From Clusia tigrina (Eukaryota > Arthropoda > Insecta > Diptera > Clusiidae), in the NCBI GenBank assembly GCA_920105625.2, contig OV050032.1, positions 19,487,981-19,551,980 of the forward strand: a DNA stretch of 64,000 nt, in the 5' to 3' direction. Both the position numbers and the translations under genes were made by a program. Shown in pieces: positions 12,346-25,870 of this stretch. Position 1 is the stretch's first letter; each line of letters opens with the position of its first letter. A model generated the notes under the pieces. It ran no database searches. It was not told the origin of the DNA and saw only the letters and a list, made by a program, of their open reading frames with translations.

Positions 12346-15300
12346 CCGCCTCTATGGTGGCAGTTGCTATTGTTGTACAATTTTCTCCTACACTTTTAAA
12401 TAATCAGAAAAATAAAATGAATTTGAAATGTAAACAACCAATATCACAAGACGTGCTGCTCTTTCATCAATGCCGCCCTCCTGCACAACAACAACAACAA
12501 CAACAACAGCAGCAGCAACATCCACGTCAATAACAAAAACAAGTACAACTACCACTGCTACAACAAGAACAACAATTTAATTTCCCTCCACTTCCCGCGC
12601 ATCGTTTGCTTTTAATTTCGTTTCATTGTTTATATAAATTTTTCATGGCGGAGCAAAAATTAAAAGAAATCACTGCTGGGGATGGGTGTCGAGAGGGGTT
12701 GGTCGGGCAGAGGGCAGGGCTGAGACGGGCGAGGCGTAACGGCAGTCGGTGCAATGCGCATTTGTTTAATTATAAATTTCTGACAGGCACTTTGCGTATG
12801 TGTGGCCATATGCGTGTGCGCTTGCATGTGTGTGTGAGACGTTACCATGCATGTGTGTGTGAGACGTTACCACTTCCAAGTTAGTAGTCGCTCCGCGTCA
12901 GATTGGCCCCTGACTCCAAGAGTGAGTGAACACAACGTCGACTAAAGCGGCCGCGATTTTTGTTTTGTTTTCTTTTTATATCTTTCTTTTATATTTGATT
13001 TTTTAATTCTTTTATTTTTATTTTTATTTTGTTTTCTGTGTGTTGCAGTCACACACAAATGCAAACAAACAAATAAACAGAAATGCGTTTATTGTGGCAG
13101 TCGTTTTTGCTGTGTTGGTACAAGCGTGGAAAATTTGTTGCCGGTATTTGTTTAGAGAAAAGATCAAAAGAAGCTTCAAATATTTAGAAGAATGTTAGAC
13201 GAAAGCACCAATTGACTGGAGGAACATTAGCCGATTTTATATTTCCTAGTTTAGTTCTCTTTTCAAATATTTAGGTAATAAATTTCGTATGAAATTGGTA
13301 GAAGTCTTTACCCGACGACCACGGCCACAACAGGGCCAGCAAATGCGATTGCAGAAAATTGCATTTTCATTATTAACAAAACATATGACGAGTCGAAGCT
13401 GTCCGATGGATGTGTGCGTTAATGACATGCTCTCACAAATTTAAATTAACATTTCCTATACAAGTGTGTCCTGGACCCACTCAAACTCGCACACAAACAC
13501 TCACGTACGCATATTCGCAGAGATACATTTGTCATTTTTGATCGAGCATCAAGCAAACAATTTAACTGGTAAAACACGCACGCAATCCCTGGCACACACA
13601 AACACCCACACACACACACAAATAGAAACACAAACTTGCACGCAATGCACAGGACGCAGAACAATACTAAAAATCACATCAGAAATGCAACAATAACGCT
13701 GATGTGTGCCTACCTATGCCCGCACCTTTCTGCCATGGCGCTCGCAAACTTTGCGCATGCATGCGACATATATCCCAGCCCAGCCGGGTCCAACCACGCT
13801 CAGGCCAGCCACTCCATAGCACTGCAAGCCCACCACACCACACACCTGCACCTCCTTGATTTGGAATGCATGAACGCACAAAATTTCTGTACTTGAGCTT
13901 CCTTAATAGAATTTTTGAATACTCAAAACACTTTCAAAGAATATAAATAATGTCCACTCGAATGATCATCACTCCTAAAATATTGAATATTCGCAGGTAT
14001 AAGCAGACGATAACAATCCTATGGACTCCCAGAACAGATCCCCGCACCGCCGCATACCTCGCTACCACTCAACCCACTACGCCCACTCGGTTCCCTAGGC
14101 CCACACACATAAGCGCATTTAACACTGTCAGCTTGAATTTTTGAAATGCAACAAAAATCAGTAATGTAGAATGTGGGCGAGGTAGGTGGCGATGAGCTGC
14201 CGCTGTGCGGTTCCGGGGCAGGCGCTGTGCGCTGACAATCAGAATCACAAACGGCAGAACAAAAACTTGGATGGCATGCAAGCGAGATTTTCAGATTTTC
14301 AGAGGCACTGGCCAGGATGAATTCTAGATTTTGGTCGCCAAATACGAAAGTGCCCAGGAAATGCCAAATGCAAAACAAAAGCAAGAAAAACAAAGATACA
14401 AACAAACAAAGCAAAATCAAACGTAAAACATCAACAAAAACGGCAACGAAAGCCACAACTATAACTGCAGGAAAGGAAAACTATGCTGGGGAAAATGAGA
14501 AGCATCGCCGAGTACGAACAAAATCTTTTGCGGAACAGAGCAACTGGCATAGAACAGCACAGCACAGCACAGAATAGAATAGAAGAGAGCGTAACGCTCT
14601 GAACAAAGCACACACAATGCATGAAATGACAAAACAACAACAACAACAACAACAACAACATTACCGAAAGACAATAATAAATAAATATAAAGCGAATTTA
14701 GGCTCACTGCTGGGCACCGAGCGGGGTCGGACTAGCCAGCGCACGGAGCTGTGTAAAGTATTAGCAGGAGCGACGCAGTGCCACTGCAATCTCGCTCGCC
14801 AACTTTAAAACCACCGCCAACTTCCGTCCACAGCCTCCCATCGTCCTCCACCCACCCACCGTCAGCCACTAGCACTGCAGGCAAATGCGAGTAACATAAA
14901 AAACTGCTGTAGTCGGCGCTCTGCCACACGTCATTAGGCATTTGCAACGCACGCAACGCATTAACCATGCGCGTGTATGAGCGCGTGTGTGAGTGTGTGT
15001 GAGTCGGGTGCTTGAGGGGGTCGCTGTTTGAGCTTGTAGGATCGGCTTGGGCTCTCTCGTAAAGCGACTTGCAACTAAATATGAAATAAATCATAATTCC
15101 CATCTCGTCGTTCCTTCCCTGCCAGCTTGCCACCTTAGCAACCACCCACCCAGCCATGCATTCAGTGCGCACTTCAACCACACCACGCCTGCCACTGCCG
15201 AAAACGGAAAATAAATTCTATGCCACTGCTGTGGAACCATGCCCATTCACAGTGCATCGATTCGTGGATCAAAACCAACAAAATACTTTTACTTTCGAAT

Positions 15301-15529
15301 CTGTCAGCTTCACTGCCTGCATATTGAATTGTCACATATGTATGCCTGTCAAACAAGTTGCTCCGTCAGAACTGTTAAAGAGATTATACTGCTCTGGCTC
15401 TGGCATTCATTTGCCGCTATTCCCATAACCTTCAAACGATTTCCGATGAGTTTCGTTTTACTGATAAATGAAGCAATTCGGATACATACCTGAACACCAA
15501 TAAGGAGACTACTAAAAAAATTTGTCCGT
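12346..15529. other. Non-coding, low-complexity
   Basis: CAA/CAG runs at 12485-12520 and 14636-14661, CA and GT runs near 13590-13620 and 14980-15005, and a duplicated GTGTGTGAGACGTTACCA at 12830-12870. All ORFs overlap these repeats. No family recognised. Confidence 0.6.
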
Positions 15530-15600
15530 TCCCACCAGGTGGTCTGAGTGAGCTGGTCCTTGGACCGGCTGCCACGTTAACCTAATCTAACCTAACCCAC
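15530..15600 (+). mobile_element. LINE 3' tail fragment ending in TAACC repeats
   Basis: The plus strand reads GGTGGTCTGAGTGAGCTGG, CCTTGGACCGGCTGCCACG, then TAACCTAATCTAACCTAACC. It is an inverted match over about 60 bp to the LINE end at 8867-8922. No RT sequence was recognised upstream, so it is a severely 5'-truncated insertion. Confidence 0.65.
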
Positions 15601-15884
15601 CAGTTATGACCACCAGAGCCCCGTAAATTCCACGTTGGACTCATGAGTCTGGAGTTGGAACATAGACATGAGTATTTTCGGCACTCTTTGGTGTGCTTTG
15701 TACCCGTACATTCATTCGGTAGTGTTCGGTGCGGCGGCACCTAGAACAGCGTTTTGAATGTTATCACAGACACATTCATCAAAATACACTTCTTATTGTT
15801 TTCGAACTTTTAGTCTCCGAGTTACATTGTCATTTACGACATGATACAAGTCTGGGAAACTTGTTCAGAACTAGTTAATTACAA

Positions 15885-16640
15885 TCTTAGAGAAGGTTAT
15901 CAATATTGCAATGCGAGAGGAATTTGAACATGGTGGACAAGTTTATGTTAGAGGGTTCTTTAAGTAAATCTAACGATGTTGATGAACCGAAGAAAATTCT
16001 CCTGGGAGTTGGAATCACTAAACACTGATTAAGGATGTGAATGACTGATATGTCAGTTGCATTACTGCAGTTACAGCCTTTTGAATTTCCAGCTAACAGT
16101 GACTCATGTGTACATCTTGTATGGCTCAATCGAAGGCGAGTGAATATCGCAAATTCCGGAGGGACAGCTGTTGTGGGGTAGGCCGGCTTTATGCGTAGTG
16201 GGCTTAGATCCTTGTAGTGATGGTGGTACGTAGTCCATTCCGAAATGAGTTTTGCTTTGAAGTGCGTTTCCAAAGAGCGGTGGATGTCCTTTTTTCCCGT
16301 GTTTCGAAAGAGATGGTGGCAGACTGATGGGCACTTTTGGCGATGGTGTCTGCGAATGCATTACCGTAGATATCGCAATGACCAGGATGTTTTGTTGGCT
16401 TGTTTTATTAGTGTATCCCGGATGCTGCATATTAAATACTTATGGTTTTTTGGATTTAACATGATATCAATCGAGGATAGGCTTTCGGTGCAGATACAGA
16501 ACTCTCCGAACTATCATACATATTTTTTAAAAATACAACAAATCCATTAAATGAGACAAACCCCACAAAGTATGCAACAGTTTTGTTCATATAAGAGGAT
16601 AAACTGAATTTTCTTTCGAGTAAAAAGAAAATAATAAAAA
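15885..16640 (-). mobile_element. LINE ORF2 remnant: RNase H and C-terminal region
   Basis: On the minus strand a retroelement RNase H is visible: SLSSIDIMLNPKNHKYL and IRDTLIKQANKTS, then after a frameshift PGHCDIYGNAFADTIAKSAH (about 16385-16325), matching the GHxGxxGNExAD box. Another frame change leads to the C-terminal block FTRLRLSHTRCTHESLLAG and VIHILNQC, like the cysteine/histidine tail of I-clade ORF2 proteins. The reverse transcriptase itself is absent. The final frame stays open for 128 codons. Confidence 0.75.
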
Positions 16641-17287
16641 CGGGCAAAGAAGGGTGATGTCGGGTTAGACCGAGTTCGAAATACCCTACACCGTTGCATG
16701 TGCGGAGACCATGGAGATGTACATTTTATTCAGCTATCATCATTAGTAGCATATCTAGGTTAATTTTCAATAGGATGGAGGGGGGCATGGCCTTTATCTG
16801 ATATACTCGTATATACTTATTCATACAAAATTTGGTCCAAGAATTTGGCATAGGTCCTAACTTGAAACAAGTGGCTCTCAAAATGTCCTGCCCGTTTTTT
16901 TTTGTTTTGTGTTTTATACTACACTGTGAACCTTCATCTGAATTTTCATTGATGAATCTTGCATAGGGCCTAGGTTAATTGTGGGCGTAGCAGTAGTAAT
17001 AATCTGGCCATATTTTGCATCCACGCTAGTACGAACCTAACGCATAGTGCTACCAATTTGTGTTTGTCATCATTAGAAGCATAGCTAGGGTACTTTAAAG
17101 TGGGGTCCCCAAAGTTCATTATCATTATCCTTTATCTGAAAAATAGAGTAAACTCCTAAAAAAGGAATATTTCTGTTTTCACATACCCAAGACATGATCT
17201 CGAAATCATTACTTCGAAATCTTTTATTATTCATACCGCCAAATAAGTTCTTATGATGTTGTATATTTGGTATTTTGGTATAGTCAG

Positions 17288-17289
<2 letters not shown>
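16641..17289. other. Non-coding with a weak direct repeat
   Basis: CATCATTAGTAGCATATCTA at 16738 and a diverged copy at 17068 lie 330 bp apart in the same orientation. Both are followed by AT-rich sequence, then GTGGGG- or GGAGGGGG-like runs. This may be an old repetitive element, but no coding sequence or terminal repeat was identified. Confidence 0.4.
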
Positions 17290-17349
<60 letters not shown>

Positions 17350-17350
17350 T
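17290..17350. repeat. (TA)n microsatellite
   Basis: TA dinucleotide run of about 55 bp plus an imperfect end (ACATATATA). No gene is near it. Confidence 0.97.
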
Positions 17351-20300
17351 ACTGTTAGTTGAGTAGTAAATATCCTGCCACAACTATGATAGTTTTATGG
17401 GGTCTGATTTATGGGGAAAGTAAGCATTAGGATAACAGTCTGATTAGGTTCCCGAAATCAGTCATCCAGCATACATACTCATATACACAGACATAGCAAG
17501 TTTCTCCAAAATCCAACCACACCTAATTTTGGCCTTTTCTGTATGCGATTGACACACTGTGCCTCTTCACATATATCCATGCGCCCGTCCAGCTCCCTCT
17601 CTATCGCTATGCGTATTTAATATCTTGTAATTTCTGCATTGCGTCGCACACACACGAGTACAACACACGCACTTTCACTCACCCACTGTGTGGCCGGCGC
17701 AGAATGTTGTGCCTCCTGTCGTTACTACTGTTTTTGTTTATATTGTTGTTGTGGGGTGCAGGCTAGGTGCATTTGTTGCTATTATTGCATTATTTTTAGT
17801 TGCATGTGCGGCTTTTGCCACAAACATTCGAAAATTATATTTTATACAAAATTCGCATGTGCTGGGGGCGTGTTGAAACCAAAGACAATATCTCGGCCGG
17901 TGCATCTCTACACACACCCTGCCCCTGCCAAACACACACAAGCGTACATGCATGCAGCCACCCACACACATGCATATAGCAGTGCGATAATATCCGTTTT
18001 AGATTAAATTGCATGCTTTTCACTCGTATCATCGCAGCAGTCCTTGCTGCTGCTCTCACTATTGGCGGTCGTTACTGTGGCTCGGCTGCATTTTTGCTAG
18101 TCAGTCCATCGTTTCCTGCATTTCATTTTGTTTCTCAATTTTCTATTGTATTTCGATGTCAGTTTTAAGCGGGCCGCTACGGCTACGAATGCAATTTACG
18201 AATCGAGTATTTTTGCATGCATGCGAAATGCGGAATGCTCGGTGCTCCGGCGTAGTTATTGTCCACTGGCGAATGTTGTTGCTGTTGTTATTTCTGTTGT
18301 TGTGGGTCGCTAGAGGGTGGTACTGGTGGTTTGGAGGCAGGTGACAGGGCGATTGTTGATATACGAGTATGTGCACAAGCACCAGGGCACCGAAAAGCCG
18401 CCTGCCTGCACAGGTGCATGCGGTATTTCGTTCTTCGGCGCGTTTCAAATAGGAGCCGACATCAGTGGCTACGAATTTCTTCTTATAATAATGTAGGATA
18501 CAACTTATTTCACTGAGTATACTCCGGTGGCGGGCTTCGCTGTCTGGTTAGGGGATACATTCGTATTCCGTCTTGCTATTTGGAGTATACGAGACAACAA
18601 ATTAAGCCGATCAAATGCGTTTACGCCGAAGAGAATAGAATCTGTCGCGAAAGCCTCAAAAAAGGAGCCCTCTCTAATAGTACTCAAGTGCAATAGAGGC
18701 TTCAACCGCCACAGATTTCAATAGTTTGGTAATCGTTGGGCGTCCCCATCAAGCTCCCACTGGGTACCCGTTCCGCAGCCACTGCGCAACGATACCGCCG
18801 CAGAACTACAAAGGCAAAATAATAGAATAGTTAATTTCGTATGACGAGTTCTCTGCGAATGGAGCGGGGTTGCATTTGTTTTTGTTCTGCTAATAACGCA
18901 TTTGCAGTGGGTCGCATTCTTTATTTCCGCATAGCCACAACGTTGCGTTGCATTGTGTGCACTGGGTGTGTGAGTGTATGCGTGTGTGCGTGAGTGTGAA
19001 TTGTCGTTGGCATTGCCAACTCCTCGATGCATCAACAGTAGCTGCGGACCAAAGGTAATGATGACATTTTACTGCTGTGCACAAGCACTGCTGCCCCGCT
19101 GGGGAAATACTGAACAGAAAAAGCAGCTCCTCATACACAACCGTACACAAAGCACCTACCCACATATGCGTGCGTAGAGATGCAATTGGAGAAGGACATG
19201 TCCTTCAGGAAATTACATCACCAATGCAAAGGCAAACGTAAACTGCCAATGTGAAGCAAAAGTATAAAAACAACAACAAAGAAACGAACTTTAACGACGC
19301 ACCTAACGCAGAATAGCACGCATGCACACTCACAAAGGTATTGTTGTGAGTGCTCAGTGCTGAGGCTTTCAATAATGCAACGGAGAACCCGAAATTGAAA
19401 TCTCAAACCCCCATAGCATTATTGGAGCCGAACAGCACAGAATAGAACGGAGCAGAATAGAGCAGAGCAGAACGAGCAAACTGGTAAGGAGTTGTACAGA
19501 GGGGCGGGGCAGGGCGGACAGCTGACTCCGCGCAATGTTTCGCATTCAACTGCAGGCCAATGAAATATATATGAGTCTGACTTTGATGGTTGCTCTTCCA
19601 TCACCAGCAAGCGATCCAATCCTCCTCGTTGGGTGGGCTGCCGGGCCGGAGCACAGTGGGTGCCTATTTCCGCCGTTGCTCGAATGTTGTCAATGCGTGA
19701 ATTGATTTCATTGCATTTCATTTTGCTTGCACTGCTGAGCATTGAAAGAATTGCTCGAGGTAAGTACCCGTCAACGGTACAGAGCAGAACAGCACGGCAC
19801 ACCACCCCCAACGAGCTGCACTGCACTGTTGGATTTGCAGCTGGCGCGCGTTTGTCCGTCGACAATAACGGCAACAACAGGCTTAACAACAATGTTAACA
19901 ACATCCGCAAAACAACAAGGACGGCTCCAATCTATATTTCGAGCCATTTTGACCTATGAAATGGGAAATGGGAAATGTGAAACTTGCTTCTGAATTGAGT
20001 CAGTCATTTGCATTCGTCCCGTTGCAAATAGCGATGCATACGCCACAAAAGGAAGAACAACGCCAATAGCAACTCGGTCTAATCATTAGTTAGCCTAGAG
20101 TGGGAAGAAAAAAAGAAGCAGTAACCACAAAGCCGAGAGTGCCAATCGCCGAAAAGGCGTTAATGAATGCAACCAAAAATGCAAGAATCGCACTTGCTGA
20201 AATTTCCAATTGCCTCATAATTGGAGGCCGAAGAAAGCCCAATTTTGGGAGCGAACGTAGAAAAAAAAACTAGATAAGTAAGCGGAAAGGCACTTTAAAG

Positions 20301-21399
20301 TTAAACTGAAGTTCTGGTCACCTGTGGTTTTTCCTATTGGGCCCAAGTTATAGGCTTGGGAGTCAAAGAATATAGCGACCATTTTGAAGGTGTGTTTGGC
20401 TTTAGGTTGGATAAAGATCTTCAGTGAAAGGAAACGAAAGCAACCACTGGCAATCAGATCTGATTAGTGACTCACCTCTGGCACAGTAGTAAGAGCGGGT
20501 GGGTCACTTTATTACTCTCTAGATCACTGAGCGGCGAACAATAATACAGTCATCCTTGTACAGTGAAAAGCTTTTAGTGTATGCTCTTGTAGTAGGTGAA
20601 GTATTCGCAGTATGCAGCTGGAATTTACGGAAACGAAAATGGAATAGTTTCGCATGCCTCCAAGGCACTTGAATCCCGGAGAGTTTTCTATAGCCCCAGA
20701 AAGCCAATAGTCAACTTCAATTCCCTCACTGTGAGGCGTGGGTCTTGAGCTGACCATAGTGTGTATGGTTTCCCATTAAATATGTCCCAACGGTATTTTC
20801 CTTGTTTTCCTTTCACTCCCTGCCACTGTCGAATCTAATATTTGCACAATTTGCTAAGTATCTTGGTTCTGGCACTCTCGTCAGCGTCTTGCGGAACTGA
20901 GGCAGCAACAGCATGCCCCTTGAACCACTTAATATAGCTGTTAAATTTAAACCGCAGTCAATTGCCAAATAAACGAACGCTGCGAACAAACCGCAACGGT
21001 GGACGCAACAAACAATAAAGTAATAATTGCAGATTTCGCAAAAGGCATACAAACAAAGCCAAAAGCAAAAGAAAACCAACAACAACGACAGCAATAGCAA
21101 CAACAACAACAATAACAACAACAACAACAGAAACAAAAGAAGATCTAGAGGCAGATAGTAAAGGTCCATTGCGAAGTATTTCCTGCTGAAAATCCGCCAA
21201 AAAGACAAAAAACCACGACGCAGCAACTGAGCGTGGTAGCAGCGAAAGACCCAGAAGTGGAGCAGGCGAGGAGCAGTGGAAGGAAAAAGACACGTTGAAA
21301 TCCCCATAAAACAATTACCAAACAGCATTTCCTCGAACATATTTATTAAACCCGTCCAAGGGGAAAATGGGTTGGCAGCGCAACAGTCGCTCCATTGCA

Positions 21400-21452
21400 G
21401 TGCCTTGTGCCTTGTGCCTTGTGCCGTGTGCCTTGTGCTGAGTGCCCTGTGC
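21400..21452 (+). repeat. 7-bp tandem repeat, GTGCCTT
   Basis: Seven to eight heptamers, four of them exactly GTGCCTT and the rest one to three bases off. It lies inside low-complexity DNA with no recognised gene. Confidence 0.9.
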
Positions 21453-22325
21453 AGCGGCGGGGAAGCGCACAAAAGTGTAGTAGATCACATTATTTAGTAA
21501 AGACATTACAAGCTCTTGACCGCCCCCCCCCCGCCCCCCGACCACCGCCATTGCCTTCCTGCCAGCCCACTTATGCCGTACGGCTCGGTTGGACCCACGA
21601 GATGAGTGTGAGTCGCTCTGAGACGCCGGCCGAGGTTGGCTACTTCATTGGTTGGCAAGACGGTAGCCAGCCGTGTGTGTTTGCATTTTTCAACTAGTGT
21701 TGTTATTATTATCATTCGTTGTTTTTATTGTTGTTGGTGTTGTTGTTGCTGCTGCGCATGGGCGCCTGCGTTTTGCTAGCTACTGCGCGCACGTTTTCGT
21801 GTTCATCGTGGGCGATGGATGCAAAAAGTTTTCATTGTGCCACAATTGTTGGTAGCTTGGTTGTTGGTTGATGTGTGGCGCTACTGTGAGGGAAGCTTTT
21901 TAGAAGAAGAAGCAGACAACGATGACGAAGACGACGACGAAGATGGGGAGGAAGAAGCAGCAGCATCGGCACAAGAAGAATTACTTACCTGCAGCCATTT
22001 AGCTGCCAACATGCAAGTTACTTGCATACAACACCAACAACAATGAAAGCAGCAACAGAAAAAATAGTTTGTCAACACACACACACACACACACGCACAT
22101 GCACTCACACAGACACACTCTCTATGGGCCGGGGCAAATTTTTGCATATTGGTGGAAAACTCTGTTGATTTGGCGTTCGTTGTTGTTGATGTTGATGTTG
22201 TTGTTGCTTTCGGCTCGCTTGTGTCTTTTGCTTGTTGCAATTGTTGTTCACTGCAGCAAAACAATAACTTCTGTGGCCGGCTGCAGCGCCAGCAGTGGCC
22301 GCACCAGGCAGATTCGTTCAGTTCG

Positions 22326-22373
22326 CTTGTTCAATTGTTCATTTGTTCAGTTGTTCAGTTGTTCAGTTGTTCG
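22326..22373 (+). repeat. 8-bp tandem repeat, NTTGTTCA
   Basis: Six abutting octamers: five end TTGTTCA and the sixth TTGTTCG. The core AACAA on the opposite strand resembles HMG-box (Sox) targets. Nothing else supports a regulatory role. Confidence 0.92.
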
Positions 22374-23876
22374 GTTGTGCGTTCGCATGCAAAATATGTG
22401 TAATTGTTAAAAAATTTGCCTATTGTTTTGCGCATGATTTGTTGATTTTTCATATTTTCAGCCTTTCGTTCCTGTTGTTAATGTGGCTGTTGTTGTGATT
22501 ATTGTTGTTGTTGTTGTTGTTGCCGCCGCTGCTGCTGTTGCAGTCGTTGTTTATGTAATTCTCATATTATGGCAATTGTCATATGTTGTACATTTTTATC
22601 GTTTATGTTATTATTTCTTTAAATGGTGTGTTGTCGCTGTCGTTGTTGTTGCTGTTGCTGTTGCTGCTGCTGCTGCTGCTGTTGTCTTTCGATTTGTTTC
22701 TTACCACAATTCGGCTGCAATTCTGTTGCATATGGCGCAGAGTACATATTTAAATTATGAAACGCCGCAAATAATTGCTAAATAAGATGCAGTACTGCAC
22801 GGAGCAGCCGCTCGTTTCATTTGCATGGGAACAGCTGAACTGACTTCAGCAGTTTGCAGCCTGTAAGCCGGCGAAGAGGGAGGAGAGCGGCAATCGTTAG
22901 TGTAGCTACTACAGTTCAGGTAAGCCTTTCTTAGTCCCTTTCATAATTTCAGCTAGAAGGAAAAGTCTGCCATGGCAATTTTGGCGCTTTTGTCAATCAC
23001 AAAGTCACTGGAATTATTATCACGTGACTCTGGGGCATCGGTGCCCAGTTAGTGGCGAGCAGGTCCTTCCGTTTGAGCTTTGAAGCCTTTTAGTTATCAT
23101 TTAAAAACACAATACATGCTTCTTCCGCTGCAAAGCACACCAGCGTATTTCCCATACCTGGTTGTGGGCTCCCCTCATATCAGTGCTGCACAAAATCGTG
23201 AGAACCCTTCGCTGACCACAAAATTAATATCTTTGTCCTCGTTTATGTGTGTTCTCCTCACACAGAAGCTGAGTAAATTTTGTTTTTTTCTCTAAGGAAA
23301 AGTCTTCAAAAACTGTTTCTGCTTGCTTTGGCATAACTTGTTGGCGATTTTTGAAAAAGTTTGTTGGTTGTTGAAATTGCTGCAGTTGTTCTTTTTTGTT
23401 GTTAAGCTCTCTGGCGCGATTGCATTCCACATCGCTGAATTGGATCACTATTGAACTATAAATGTTTGACTGACTTCAGACTAAGCACGCTGTGAAGGGT
23501 ACTTTTATGGACCGATGACAGCGCAACCAGCTTTAAGTACAGCATGGTTTGTTCTCTCCAATTTCAGTACTAGGGTAGGGTTCAATTCACTTTTATAATA
23601 GCGAAAAATTGTACGGGCAAAGTTGATGTTAGTATATTTATTGATGTTAAACTGAAAGACTGGCATACTAAAAACATTGCTTTTCTCTTTTTATATCCCA
23701 GTTTGATCACTCTCTGTTATTGAACAACATTTAGTAATAGAATAATGGTTATAAACGAGTATATAGGGAATTTTACAGTCTCTCAGGCCATTGGCATATC
23801 AACCTCTTTGTTGCGCTTATTACTTTTACATTTTGAAATTAAAAAGTACACATATTTTAAGCATATATAGTATATA

Positions 23877-24889
23877 CGAGGGCGGATTGATATTGAAGCT
23901 ACCTAGCGCTAGATGGCAGCACAAACACAAAAACTTTTTTTTTTGAAATTGCGATCTGTCAAACTTCAGCTGTTAAAATTTCACCCAAATTCATCGATTA
24001 GTTTATTTGTTGTAGTCGTTTGAAGTAAGCAACTTTTGTGTTTCTTGAAAAATGGAAAAAAGCGAATTTCCTGCTGTGATTAAACACTATTATTTGAAAG
24101 GGAAAACGGCGAAAGAGACAAAAGAAAAGCTCGATAAACATTACGGTGTGTCTGCTCCGTCAGATTACATTGTAAAATATTGGATTGCTGAATTTAAACG
24201 CGGCCGAACAAGCACTGCAACAATACCATCAACAGGAAGGCCAAAAGAGGTGGTTACTGAAGTAAATATCAAGAAAATCCTCGATATCGTTATGAATGAT
24301 CGCCGAGTCAAGTTGCGTGAGATTGTTGAAACTGTAAACATATCATATGAACGTGTGTTCAACATTTTGCATGAACATTTGCATATGAAAAAGCTATTGC
24401 TCATCGATTATCTTGAAAAAGTATCCACAATCACAGGAAAGTATTATCGTGCATTATTGGATCAATTGATTGATGCAATCAAGGAAAAACGACCACATTT
24501 AAAGAAGAAAAAATGCTCTTTCTTCGAGACAACGCACCGGTTCACACAGCATTAGATACGATGCTAAAATTACGTGAAATACACTTCGAATTGATTGATC
24601 ATCCACCTTATAGTCCAGATTTAGCTCCTAGTGACTTTTTCCTGTTTCCAAACTTGAAAAAATGGCTCGCAGGAAAAAGATTCATCTCAAACGAAGAAGT
24701 GGTTACCGAAACTAACGCGTATTTTGAGGGGTTCCCGAAATCGTATTATTCAGTTGGTATAAAAAAGTTGGAATATCGTCTTACTAAGTGTGTCGAAGTA
24801 AAAGGAGACTATGTTGAGAAATAAATGGTTTTTGAAAAAAAAAAATGTTTTTTTCCTACTTAGGTAGCTTCAATATCAATCCGCCCTCG
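23877..24889 (+). mobile_element. mariner copy 2, near-identical sister of copy 1
   Basis: The element is 1,013 bp with TA on each side (23875-23876 and 24890-24891). Its TIRs are identical over the outer 29 bp, beginning CGAGGGCGGATTG. It is nearly base-for-base the same as the copy at 6021, including the central deletion. Only a handful of substitutions and homopolymer differences are visible: a G/T change giving Gly/Val after YLEK, an A/G change after GAAGTG, an A/T change in the SDG/SVG codon, and run lengths near both ends. The orientation is the same as copy 1. Confidence 0.93.
24052..24824 (+). pseudogene. mariner transposase, same deletion and frameshift (copy 2)
   Basis: This is the same broken gene as in copy 1. 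The first frame runs 24052-24555 and the second 24513-24824. The junction after HLHMKKL and the frameshift in the A-run before CSFFETT are at equivalent positions. The first catalytic aspartate is absent, while the DNAP and APSD aspartates are retained in the shifted frame. Shared lesions mean the damage predates the split of the two copies. Confidence 0.92.
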
Positions 24890-24891
24890 TA

Positions 24892-25569
24892 TGAAGCGTT
24901 TAATAGGATCCCACTTCTTAACAAGATGGTCTATGCCAGTCAGGTGTTAACAACCTTCTTCGCTTTGTAAAAGGCTCAGGTTGGTTCAATCTGGAGGGGA
25001 AGCGTAGCCATGCCTCGCATCCGCGGCTCACAACGGACCCAACTGGTGATCCAAGTGGCATCACTGGTTTATTGATGATGCGGCTGCCCAACCTACCTAC
25101 CTAGTATATATGCATATAGTTAGTCTTAGAGTCTGGTTCATATGGACTGACTCTCTTTAACCGTTATCTGGTGGCGGTTTCCTTTTCAACTTATATGGCT
25201 TAGTTCATTATTAGGGTGCGAGAGAAGATTATTTTTATATTTATTACAAAATATTCTCATCTCATCGCTAACCAGGGGAATTTTCAAATCACGATTTGTT
25301 ACGTCATTGGGAGCATTTATAATTGTCCGTTGTACATTGTCTTGAAACCTTTGAATATTTTCCACATTCGGTTTGCTGCCGTTGCCCCATATATGCAGCC
25401 TTTACTTATATATTTGTAGCTTTTTGTGGGATGTTCGTTTCGAGTTCTCCATACGAGCGAGTATAATTGTACAAATTTAATTTTCATTTGCTCACCTTTT
25501 TTCAGAAATGTACATTCTGTCAAATATTTTCCCGGAATTTATGAATAAAACAGAAAATATTCATCAAAC
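24892..25569. other. Non-coding, possible LINE tail at its left end
   Basis: After the second mariner, the plus strand to about 25105 ends GATGCGGCTGCCCAACC and CTACCTACCTAG. That resembles a short-repeat LINE tail, but no coding sequence precedes it. The remainder is AT-rich with no recognised feature. Confidence 0.3.
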
Positions 25570-25870
25570 CATCAAAATGTATTTTATCGCCTGCAAAGTA
25601 GGCTCCTTCTGAAGCAATACACTAATGCCAACGATTGGCCCACTTCTTATAGGCCGATGCCGCGATGGCCTTTAGATCCTTCTTCGAATTTTCTTTTATG
25701 GCGTTGATCGAATTAAAATGTGTTCCACGAAGGGGCAATTTCAGCTCTGGAAACAGGAAGAAGTCATACGGAGCCAAATCTGGAGAATTCGGAGGTTGTT
25801 CGATGATATTCGTAGAGTTTTTATTCAAAAATTCTTTCACAATGATATCCTTGTGTTGTGAGGACGGAAA
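25570..25870 (-). pseudogene. Degraded mariner transposase C-terminus, different lineage
   Basis: The minus-strand frame reads SSQHKDIIVKEF, then PPNSPDLAPYDFFLFPELK, LPLRGTHFNSINAIKENS and KKWANRWH. After one in-frame stop (a TAG where a lysine codon is usual) it continues CIASEGAYFAGDKIHF. This is the end of a mariner transposase with LPLRG in place of the WLGGK/WLAGK of the two full copies, so it belongs to another subfamily. No TIRs were found, and upstream catalytic regions are missing. Confidence 0.8.

Larger units (their letters stand above)
17351..23874. other. Long stretch free of recognised transposons
   Basis: It holds the 7-bp (21400) and 8-bp (22326) tandem arrays, CTG/TTG runs at 22497-22684, and a C-run at 21522-21540. 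A 219-codon minus ORF (20813-21472) is leucine-rich because it reads CAA repeats in antisense. No gene is supported. As a transposon-poor block upstream of bab1 it could contain enhancers. Confidence 0.5.

Noticed and set aside
20813..21472. 219-codon minus-strand ORF
   Set aside because: It is mostly Leu/Val runs from reading CAA repeats in antisense. A second minus frame over the same bases is open for 118 codons, and no domain is seen.
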